This document shows positions 5,133-10,679 of a DNA stretch of 10,679 nucleotides, piece by piece (positions within the stretch are counted from its first letter, which is position 1; the number at the start of each line of letters is the position of its first letter). The DNA lies in the NCBI RefSeq assembly GCF_001280015.1, contig NZ_LGDV01000261.1, positions 1 through 10,679 on the forward strand, given 5' to 3'. Position numbers and translations under genes: made by a program. Under the pieces are notes generated by a model, which saw nothing but the letters and a program-made list of their open reading frames with translations, was not told the DNA's origin and did not search any database. The DNA is from Streptomyces sp. MMG1121. Its GTDB lineage: Bacteria > Actinomycetota > Actinomycetes > Streptomycetales > Streptomycetaceae.

Positions 5133-6971
5133 TCAGCCTCCTGCGGCGTCGCCGTCCCTGCGGGGGTCGGCGGCCGCGAGGAGTGCGCCGCCGGGGGTGA
5201 TCTCGATCAGGGCGGCTCCGCTGCGCAGTGGTACCGCTGTTGCGCACGGGTGACCCAGGGCGCGGAGTCCCGGCAGGAAGCGCTCGGCTCGGGTGCCCTG
5301 TTCCACGTCGGAGCGGACGTCGCGCAGGCCGTTGCAGTGGTCCGTGGGGGTCTGGCCGCTGACATGGCCGTGCGCGAGAGCTGTGCGCGGGTCGAGGTGG
5401 TGGATGAGGGTGTCGAGGATCTGGTGGGCCACGTAGTCGGGGATGGGGCCGCCGCCTGCCGAGCCTGCCACCAGGCGTGGCCTGCCCTGGGAGGTGAAGG
5501 CCAGGGTGGGGGCCATCGAGGTGGTGGGGCGTTTGAGCGGTTCCATGAGGTTGTGGCCACCCGTGCCCGGAGGTGCGAAGTTGGTGAGGGCGTTGTTGAG
5601 GACCATGCCGCGGACGAGGAGTCCCGAGCCGAAGTTCTGGTTCACCGTGGTGGTCATGGACAGGGCGTTGCCGTATCCGTCCACGATGCTCACCTGGCTG
5701 GTGGCGTCGTTGCTGACGGTGCCGGGAGCCGTGGCGGTGCACAGGCCGGGGCGTACGCCACGGACGGCGGTGGTCGGAGAGATCAGTGCGGCACGCCGGT
5801 CGAGGTAGGCAGGTGACAGGAGCCCGGCCACCGGGACGTCACCGAAGTCCGGGTCTCCCGCACAGGCCCGTGCGTCAACTCCGGCCAGCCGTCCGGATTC
5901 GATCAGCAGATGAGCATGGCCGAGTGTGCCGGGCGTCCGTGCGGCGATGCCCTTGCGGCCGGCCAGGGCGAGGATGCCGAGGACGCCGATGCCGCCGAAG
6001 GCCGGCGGCGGGGCCGTGCACACCCGGTAGCCCACTGCCTGGCGGCACAGGGGAGTCCGCTCGCGGGCCCGGTAGTCCACCATGTCCCGCACCGTCATGA
6101 GTGAAGGGATCACCGCAGGCCCCCGACTGTCGGTACTCGGCTTGAGGGTGCCGCGCGCGGCACCCTCCACCAGGGCAGGTGCGATCCCGCCGCGTGGTGC
6201 GTAGAAGGCGTCGGCTCCACCGGCCGCGACCTCGTGCAGGACCCGGGCAAGCTCAGGGTTGGCCACCGTCGCCCCGGTCGGCACGGGCCGCCCGCCCGGG
6301 CAGTACAGGGCCCGCACCCCGGGGTATGCACAGCCCTCCCCGGCCATGTCGTGAAGGTAGCGGCCTGCCGGAAAGCCGCGGGCAGCCAGCCGCCTGCCCG
6401 CGTCGAAGAGAGAACCCCAGGGCCGGCGGCCGAACCGCTGATGGAGCAGGCCGAGAACCTTCACCGTGCCGGGAACCCCCACCGCACGCCCGGTGTGCTC
6501 GACACTGTCGCCAAAAGTCCGGATGCCGAGGCGCTGTTCGTGCGCGGTGGGCAGGCGCAGTCCCCAGGTGGTCACGGCCGGCGCCTGCGCGAGCCCCTCG
6601 AAGAAACGGACACGACGGCGCCCGCCGTCCCAGTAGAGGATCTGAGTGCCCCCGCCCAGCCCGGACGACTGCGGCTCGACCACCGTCAGCACCGCCTGCA
6701 CGGCCACCGCCGCATCCGCCGCGGTACCCCCACGCCACAGCACCTCACATCCCGCCAAGGCCGCCAGCGGGCTGGCAGCCACAACCATGAACCGCCTCCC
6801 CCACACCGGACCGGCAGCAGAACGGCCGACACCCGGCACGCACACACCGTGCCGCACAACCTCGACGGAAAACCCCGTCCCGCGCGCACCGGGCCAGACA
6901 CCCGGCGCGAGGAACAAGAGCGAGCAGAGACAGGACACGAGGACGTTCAACATGCAGCGGCGAAACAACAC
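5133..6971 (-). CDS. Secreted gamma-glutamyltransferase-family Ntn hydrolase with altered substrate pocket
   Basis: I start it at GTG 6971, where GGAGG (6980-6976) lies four bases upstream, giving 612 residues. ATG 6953 and GTG 7088 are alternatives. An N-terminal hydrophobic stretch (MLNVLVSCLCSLLFLAPG) indicates export. GGT hallmarks follow: GGTAADAAVAVQAVLTVVEP (81-100), SGLGGGTQ, the autoprocessing site NDATSQVSIVDGYGN with probable nucleophile Thr424, TTTVNQNFGSG, MAPTLAF (486-492) and GSAGGGP (503-509). Self-cleavage before Thr424 would give a large subunit and a 189-residue small subunit. In typical GGTs the glutamate is held by Arg in DxRExAP and by Glu/Asp in NNEMDDF. Here the matching segments read FEGLAQAP and NNALTNF, so those contacts are absent. 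The fold and autoprocessing look intact, but the substrate is probably not a gamma-glutamyl compound. The gene lies 94 bases downstream of a small secreted protein on the same strand. Confidence 0.85.
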   Translation of the reverse strand: MLFRRCMLNVLVSCLCSLLFLAPGVWPGARGTGFSVEVVRHGVCVPGVGRSAAGPVWGRRFMVVAASPLAALAGCEVLWRGGTAADAAVAVQAVLTVVEPQSSGLGGGTQILYWDGGRRRVRFFEGLAQAPAVTTWGLRLPTAHEQRLGIRTFGDSVEHTGRAVGVPGTVKVLGLLHQRFGRRPWGSLFDAGRRLAARGFPAGRYLHDMAGEGCAYPGVRALYCPGGRPVPTGATVANPELARVLHEVAAGGADAFYAPRGGIAPALVEGAARGTLKPSTDSRGPAVIPSLMTVRDMVDYRARERTPLCRQAVGYRVCTAPPPAFGGIGVLGILALAGRKGIAARTPGTLGHAHLLIESGRLAGVDARACAGDPDFGDVPVAGLLSPAYLDRRAALISPTTAVRGVRPGLCTATAPGTVSNDATSQVSIVDGYGNALSMTTTVNQNFGSGLLVRGMVLNNALTNFAPPGTGGHNLMEPLKRPTTSMAPTLAFTSQGRPRLVAGSAGGGPIPDYVAHQILDTLIHHLDPRTALAHGHVSGQTPTDHCNGLRDVRSDVEQGTRAERFLPGLRALGHPCATAVPLRSGAALIEITPGGALLAAADPRRDGDAAGG

Positions 6972-6975
6972 ACAG

Positions 6976-6980
6976 CCTCC
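6976..6980 (-). promoter_or_regulatory. Ribosome-binding site for the GGT-family gene
   Basis: On the minus strand GGAGG is followed by four bases and then GTG 6971. The in-frame ATG 6953 and GTG 7088 lack such a site. This favours GTG 6971, which also gives a compact signal peptide with two Arg residues in its n-region. Confidence 0.5.
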
Positions 6981-7065
6981 GGAGCACAGCCCACCGACAC
7001 CTCGCAGCACCCACACTCCGCCACCCGCCGCAGAGCGAAGACGTCCGGCAGCACAGCCGCACGGC

Positions 7066-7365
7066 CTAGCTGGGCAGAAGCACAACACCCGTGATCGTCG
7101 ACACCACGTTCTGCAGAGTCGAGTCGATCAGATTGACCTTGTTGAGCATCTGGTTGAGGTTGTTGGTGATACCAGTGCTGCCGTTGCTGCCGAGGATGTT
7201 GCTGATCTGGCCGGGGAGTTTGCCGGCACTGGAAACGATGCCGCTGGGACCCGGATCGTTGGGCTGGCGCTCAGCGGCCTGGGCAGGAGCAGCCAGCATG
7301 ATGCCGCCCAGCGAGAGAAGAACGCTTGCAGCAGTCGCAGCGACAGATCGGCGGGCAGTCTTCAT
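7066..7365 (-). CDS. Small secreted protein of unknown function (99 aa)
   Basis: ATG 7365 is preceded by AGGAG with seven-base spacing, so the start is secure. A Sec signal peptide, MKTARRSVAATAASVLLSLG plus GIMLAAPAQA, is likely cut after residue 30. The mature ~69 residues have no cysteine. They are rich in Asn, Gly, Ser and Leu (NILGSNGSTGITNNLNQML), and the second half is amphipathic or hydrophobic, ending VVSTITGVVLLPS. This composition recalls small Streptomyces surface or extracellular proteins, but it shows no chaplin or rodlin signature. It lies 59 bases after the winged-helix gene and 94 bases before the GGT-family gene, all on one strand. It may be transcribed with either; no promoter or terminator is evident. 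Confidence 0.8.
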   Translation of the reverse strand: MKTARRSVAATAASVLLSLGGIMLAAPAQAAERQPNDPGPSGIVSSAGKLPGQISNILGSNGSTGITNNLNQMLNKVNLIDSTLQNVVSTITGVVLLPS

Positions 7366-7424
7366 TGCGCATCTCCTGGAGAGGTGAGCGGAATGGGGGC
7401 GATCTGAGCTAACCACCCCGGCGA

Positions 7425-8639
7425 TCAGATTGCTCGTTTCGTGGCGAGATGGCGTTCGAGAGGAGTGCGGTAGCACGGGGTAACCCGGGTTGTGCCGAGG
7501 AATCCGGTCAGACGGCCGATCTCCGTCTCGATGGCGGTGCGGGCTTCACGGCCGGGGTCGGCAAGGAGGTGGCGGTTGATGTGTCCGTCCTCGTGCTGCG
7601 CCCAGGCGCCGATGATGCGGCCGTTCCACCAGATGGTGGGGCCGATGTTGCCGTTGCGGTCGAACAGGGGCTTGGTGTGGTCGGGATCGAGGTACCAGTC
7701 ACGGTGCCGCCAGCCCATGGCGGTGGGATCGAGACCGGGCAGCAGCGCGGCCGCCGGCTCGGGTCCGGCCGGGGCGGCCTGGGTGGTGTCGAGGTCTTCG
7801 GGCAGGAAGTAGCCGGTGCCTTCGTCGAGTTCGACGGCCTGGGCGCCGGTGGCGGCCAGGGCCTTGCGGGTGTCGGTGAGACTCCAGCCGGTCCACCACT
7901 TCACGTCATCGACGGTGACCGGGCCGAACGCTTTGAGGTAGTGGCGGGCCAGGCTGGTCTTCGCGTCCGCGACAGCGATGCGGGTGAGCGGCTGGGCGGA
8001 AGTCCAGCGGAACTGTGCCGAGGTCCAGGAGCCGGCAGGTCGGGAGCGGCGGATACGGCCCTCCGCGGCCAGCACGGCCAGGACGTGGGAGCTGGCGCGT
8101 TGCCGGGTCTGGTAGGGCTTGCCGGGGAAGACGGTGATCTGCTCGCGCAGATCGGGTATGGCGGCGGCGAGTTGGGCGGCGGTCGCCTCCCCGCGGTCGG
8201 TCAGGGCATCGAGGACAGCCTGTTCGGCGGCCGTGTAGCGGTGCTCGTCCCAGCCGAGGGCATCGCCCAATACGGTCTGGGCATCGGTGCGGTGCCGGCC
8301 GGTGTTCGCGGCGGTGGTGGCGGACCAGATCGCCGGGGCGAGCGAGCGGGGCACGACGAACATGGTGCGGCGCATGCACCGTATGCGCTCCAGCACCGGC
8401 CCGCCGCCCCGGGGGCCGGCCGGCGTGCCGTAGAGCGCGGCATCGATGGCCTGCGGGGTGGGGGCGTGCATGCGGGCGGCCGCGGCGAGGAAGACGGTCG
8501 CCGGGTCGGTGGCATGCAGACCGATCAGGGCCTCGGCGGCCGCCTCGGCCGTCGCCTGGCGGGAAGAGGGTGCGAGGAGGTGGCGGCGGACGAGGCGAGC
8601 GCGGCGCTGGCTGGCGGTGATGCGGGGCAGGGTGGTCAT
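7425..8639 (-). CDS. HTH_42 winged-helix protein, AlkZ/YcaQ-related
   Basis: 404 residues from ATG 8639. The frame is open further upstream, but that part is antisense/out of frame over the VOC gene. It has the layout of the actinobacterial winged-helix HTH_42 (DUF1006) family: ITASQRRARLVRRHLLAP, ALIGLHATDPATVFLAAAAR (38-57), RRTMFVVP (90-97), LLPGLDPTAMGWRHRDWYLD (299-318) and PTIWWNGRIIGAWAQ (334-348). Studied relatives AlkZ and YcaQ are DNA glycosylases that unhook bulky or crosslinked adducts, using a Gln-x-Gln or similar motif in the first domain. The equivalent position here appears to be His-Ala-Thr (42-44), so glycosylase activity is uncertain. The start is 13 bases after the VOC stop with no clear ribosome-binding site, suggesting translational coupling in an operon. 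Confidence 0.85.
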   Translation of the reverse strand: MTTLPRITASQRRARLVRRHLLAPSSRQATAEAAAEALIGLHATDPATVFLAAAARMHAPTPQAIDAALYGTPAGPRGGGPVLERIRCMRRTMFVVPRSLAPAIWSATTAANTGRHRTDAQTVLGDALGWDEHRYTAAEQAVLDALTDRGEATAAQLAAAIPDLREQITVFPGKPYQTRQRASSHVLAVLAAEGRIRRSRPAGSWTSAQFRWTSAQPLTRIAVADAKTSLARHYLKAFGPVTVDDVKWWTGWSLTDTRKALAATGAQAVELDEGTGYFLPEDLDTTQAAPAGPEPAAALLPGLDPTAMGWRHRDWYLDPDHTKPLFDRNGNIGPTIWWNGRIIGAWAQHEDGHINRHLLADPGREARTAIETEIGRLTGFLGTTRVTPCYRTPLERHLATKRAI

Positions 8640-8652
8640 GGGCGCGTACCAG

Positions 8653-9069
8653 TCAGTGGTCGGGATGGACACAGAGGGGCTGGCCTGACGGATCCAGCGG
8701 GACGGTCCAGTGCTTCCCGCCGGGCTGGTGTCCGGGTCTGGTTGCGCCCAGTTCCAGCAGTCGCAGCTCCGCCGCTGCCACGTCGTCGAACGCGAGGTCC
8801 ATGTGGAAGGGCAGTTCCTCCTCCGGCCACCTGGGCCGCGGCCGGCGGCTCCTGGGCGGCGTGAAGGACGGGGAGGTGTGCAAGAGGTACATCGCCCCAT
8901 TCACGTAGAACCCGCAGGCCGTCTGGGCGCCCCCTTCGTCGGGGCAGGTCTCGGTGACGGTGACGCCCAGGGCGGCGGCGTAGAAGTCGGCCAGGGCCGG
9001 GCCGTCGGGGGCCCATATGGCGTGGCAGACGCCCCTCCCGGCGATCGCGCCGGTGTTCCCGTTCGTCAT
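8653..9069 (-). CDS. VOC family protein (glyoxalase/bleomycin-resistance fold)
   Basis: 138 residues from ATG 9069, with AAGGG eight bases upstream. The first half reads VCHAIWAPDGPALADFYAAALG and GAMYLLH. The second half reads LPFHMDLAFDDVAAAELRLLELGA and WTVPLDPSGQPLCVHPDH. These are the two paired VOC modules, with His/Glu-type metal-ligand positions near the strand ends (His in CHAIW and in FHMDL). An Arg/Pro-rich insertion (PPRSRRPRPRWPEEE) separates the modules. Members are dioxygenases, isomerases or drug-sequestering proteins; the ligand is unknown. It is the middle gene of the likely operon, 51 bases after the reductase and 13 bases before the winged-helix gene. Confidence 0.85.
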   Translation of the reverse strand: MTNGNTGAIAGRGVCHAIWAPDGPALADFYAAALGVTVTETCPDEGGAQTACGFYVNGAMYLLHTSPSFTPPRSRRPRPRWPEEELPFHMDLAFDDVAAAELRLLELGATRPGHQPGGKHWTVPLDPSGQPLCVHPDH

Positions 9070-9120
9070 GAGGGTGTCCCTTGTTCCGTCACGTTCGTCT
9101 TCTCGGTCCTTGGGCGCGGG

Positions 9121-9840
9121 TCAGCGCACGACTTTGATGCCGAAGTGGCCGCCGAACTGCTGGCCCAGGCCGAAGCCGATGGCGGAGTGCATGTGGGCGT
9201 ACATCTCCATGCCGCGGGCGCACACCAGCGGACCGAGGTCGAGGACGTCGCTCCAGCCGTAGGACGTCAGCAGGTCGGTGGTCCGCTGCTTGGCATCCAC
9301 GTGGTCGCCTGCGACGAACATGGTGTGGTCGCCCCCAGCGATGGATTTGGGGTCGACGACGGTGGTCTGTTCCTGGGTGACGAAGGACTTGACGACCTTC
9401 GTTTCGGGCAGGGCGCGCTGGATCTGCTCGGCGAGGCTGTCGGTGTCGCACGGGTCCAGCTTCGGCATGATCCCCCACGGCGTGGGCCAGGGATGCTCCG
9501 GCTGGTGCTGGTAGACGAACGGCACGGCGTAGTCGATCAGCGTCTTGCCGGTCAGTTGGTCGGCGATAGGGGTCAGGGCCGCGACGGCGTTGTGGCCGTC
9601 GATGCCGTTGATCACCAGGTGGTCGGAGGCCGCCGCGGCGTCGCCGAAGGTGTGCAGCTCGATGCCAGGGTGGTCTGCGAGGAACTGCTTGAACGGCGGG
9701 GTGCCCATCATGTCCGGTTCCGTGCGGGCCAAGGTGGCCTGCGGGTCGCGGGTGCCGACGTGGACCTCGTGACCGAGTCCGGCGAGGCGGACGATGTGGG
9801 CGCGGGCACCGCCACCGGTACCGAGAACAGCGATCTTCAT
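9121..9840 (-). CDS. NADPH-dependent F420 reductase-like oxidoreductase
   Basis: 239 residues from ATG 9840. AGGAG lies ten bases upstream; an in-frame GTG at 9882 would add an unneeded 14 residues. The N-terminus MKIAVLGTGGGARAHIVRLA has a GxGxxA dinucleotide loop (7-12). GTRDP (29-33) after the second strand is where F420H2:NADP oxidoreductases bind the 2'-phosphate of NADP. HLVINGIDGHNAV and LTGKTLIDYAVP continue the Rossmann fold, and the C-terminal part has KSFVTQEQT, FVAGDH and ARGMEMYAHMHS. Such proteins move hydride between NADP(H) and F420 or an unknown acceptor. F420 specificity cannot be proved from sequence. It is the first gene of the minus-strand operon and is divergent from the WYL regulator. 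Confidence 0.82.
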   Translation of the reverse strand: MKIAVLGTGGGARAHIVRLAGLGHEVHVGTRDPQATLARTEPDMMGTPPFKQFLADHPGIELHTFGDAAAASDHLVINGIDGHNAVAALTPIADQLTGKTLIDYAVPFVYQHQPEHPWPTPWGIMPKLDPCDTDSLAEQIQRALPETKVVKSFVTQEQTTVVDPKSIAGGDHTMFVAGDHVDAKQRTTDLLTSYGWSDVLDLGPLVCARGMEMYAHMHSAIGFGLGQQFGGHFGIKVVR

Positions 9841-9896
9841 GCGGGGGAATCTCCTGGTTTGCTCTGTGGGGACACCGTCCAAGGTAGGAGCAATTC

Positions 9897-9913
9897 AGGA
9901 CAGGATCTGTCCT
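9897..9913. promoter_or_regulatory. Palindromic operator between the reductase and WYL regulator genes
   Basis: AGGACAGGATCTGTCCT is a perfect inverted repeat with 7-bp arms and a 3-base centre. It lies 57 bases from the reductase start and 23 bases before the regulator start. TTGACA (9914-9919) directly follows it and could be a -35 box for the regulator. On the minus strand TACCTT (9886-9881) could be a -10 box for the reductase, putting the palindrome across its -35 region. A divergent site of this kind is most likely bound by the adjacent WYL protein. Confidence 0.65.
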
Positions 9914-9936
9914 TTGACACGGGCATCATGGATTTC

Positions 9937-10679
9937 ATGACGAGCGACATGACCGCCCGCATGCTGCGGCTGCTGTCCCTGCTCCAGACCCGGCGGGAAT
10001 GGTCCGGCACCGACCTCGCCGGACGCCTCGAGGTCACCGTCCGCACCGTCCGCCGCGACATCGACCGCCTCCGCGCGATCGGCTACCCCGTCGACAGCGC
10101 CCGCGGACACGCCGGCGGCTACCGCCTCACCTCCGGCACCGACCTGCCGCCCCTCCTCCTCGACGACGACGAAGCCGTCGCCATCACGGTCGCCCTGCGC
10201 ACCACCACAGGCAGCGGACTGTCCGGAATCGAGGAACACGCGCTGCGCGCCCTGGCCAAACTCGAGCAGGTCCTCCCCCGCCGTCTGCGCGGCCAGGTCA
10301 CCGCACTGCAGACCTCCCTCGCCGGCATCACCTGGGAGGCACGCGGCCCGCGCGCCGACCCCGCACTGCTGGCCGCCCTCGCCGTCGCCTGCCGCGACCA
10401 CGAGATCATCACCTTCGACTACACCACCCGCCACGACACCACCGGCCGGCGCCGCGCAGAGCCCTGTCACCTCATCGCCTCCGGCCCCCTGTGGTACCTC
10501 CTCGCCCACGACACCGACAAGAACGACTGGCGCCTCTTCCGCCTCGACCGCATCACCGACCCCCTGCCCACCGGCCGGCGCGTCCCCCCCCCCCCCGGCC
10601 CCCGCGACGACCCCCCCCCCTACGTCGCCGCCCGCCTCTCCCCCCCCCCCCCCCGTTCCCCCGCCATTGCCCCCATTCC
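9937..10679 (+). CDS. HTH-WYL domain transcriptional regulator (YafY-like), partial
   Basis: The frame is open from ATG 9937 to the right edge (ATG 9928, 9949 and 9961 are alternative starts; none has a strong ribosome-binding site). 9937 gives the family-typical MTSDMTARMLRLLSLLQTRR. The N-terminal HTH_11 domain (residues 6-65) shows SGTDLAGRLEVTVRTVRRDI then DRLRAIGYPVDS and GGYRL. The ligand-sensing WYL domain starts near 150: EIITFDYTTR, RRAEPCHLI, PLWYLLAHD (the WYL motif at 186-188) and WRLFRLDRI. WYL domains sense nucleic-acid-derived or other small ligands, and such regulators can repress or activate neighbours. From 10585 the translation degenerates into proline runs where a normal C-terminal region is expected. 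This reflects poor sequence at the contig edge, so the C-terminal end is missing. Confidence 0.85.
   Translation, partial: MTSDMTARMLRLLSLLQTRREWSGTDLAGRLEVTVRTVRRDIDRLRAIGYPVDSARGHAGGYRLTSGTDLPPLLLDDDEAVAITVALRTTTGSGLSGIEEHALRALAKLEQVLPRRLRGQVTALQTSLAGITWEARGPRADPALLAALAVACRDHEIITFDYTTRHDTTGRRRAEPCHLIASGPLWYLLAHDTDKNDWRLFRLDRITDPLPTGRRVPPPPGPRDDPPPYVAARLSPPPPRSPAIAPI
10584..10679. other. Low-quality contig end with poly-C runs
   Basis: C runs of 13 (10584-10596), 10 (10611-10620) and 15 (10640-10654) appear within 75 bases, and further C stretches reach the edge. Nothing like this occurs elsewhere in the window. Recognisable codons survive between the runs (for example Tyr-Val-Ala-Ala-Arg-Leu from 10621), as if true bases had been replaced by C. 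This is best read as base-calling or assembly error at a contig end rather than biology. Confidence 0.75.

Noticed and set aside
7390..7424. tRNA-like GGTTAGCTCAG on the minus strand
   Set aside because: Only a D-arm-like string is present; there is no acceptor, anticodon or T arm around it.
7449..8864. Long plus-strand open frame (471 codons) opposite the winged-helix gene
   Set aside because: The Gly/Val/Arg-rich translation has no motif or ribosome-binding site, while the minus strand carries clear HTH_42 motifs throughout.
10584..10654. Poly-C tracts as a possible repeat or phase-variation element
   Set aside because: They occur only at the window edge, within a conserved coding region, and look like sequencing error.

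Overview
The window is very GC-rich DNA with strong third-position G/C bias, dense genes, GTG starts, Ala-rich signal peptides and actinobacterial families (WYL regulator, F420-type reductase, HTH_42 winged-helix protein, LRV repeats). This points to Streptomyces or a close relative. The last ~95 bases carry implausible C runs and look like a degraded contig end.

Layout. (1) 1-1439, plus strand: the 3' end of a carotenoid oxygenase gene, a strong hairpin, and a complete alpha/beta hydrolase resembling 2,6-dihydroxypseudooxynicotine hydrolase. (2) 1440-2004: no recognisable gene. (3) 2005-2940: a divergent pair, a VOC (glyoxalase-fold) protein on minus and a MarR repressor on plus, sharing two near-identical palindromic operators. 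One operator overlaps the MarR start codon, and the VOC gene has no normal start codon at its expected start. (4) About 3020-4510: a decayed zone. It holds an LRV-repeat gene (minus) broken by three single-base indels and missing its 5' end, the 3' end of an IS5-family transposase (plus), and the 3' end of a short-chain dehydrogenase (plus). The dehydrogenase scrap runs into the stop of a small secreted protein. (5) 4497-7365, minus: that secreted protein, a secreted gamma-glutamyltransferase-family Ntn hydrolase whose glutamate-binding residues appear replaced, and a 99-residue secreted protein of unknown function. (6) 7425-9840, minus: a likely operon of an F420-reductase-like NADP-binding protein, a VOC protein and an HTH_42 winged-helix protein. 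(7) 9937 to the right edge, plus: a divergent HTH-WYL regulator, with a perfect 17-bp palindrome between it and the operon.

How the genes work together. Two self-contained repressor/target modules stand out: MarR with VOC, and WYL regulator with reductase-VOC-winged-helix. In both, palindromes lie where a local regulator would be expected to act. The second module combines a redox enzyme, a VOC protein and a relative of the AlkZ/YcaQ DNA glycosylases, so a stress or small-molecule resistance role is possible but is only inference. I see no CRISPR array, rRNA, tRNA, phage structural gene or clearly new multi-gene system. The most unusual points are the altered active site of the GGT homologue, the non-canonical VOC start, the operator overlapping a start codon, and the pile-up of gene 3' ends around 4090-4500.
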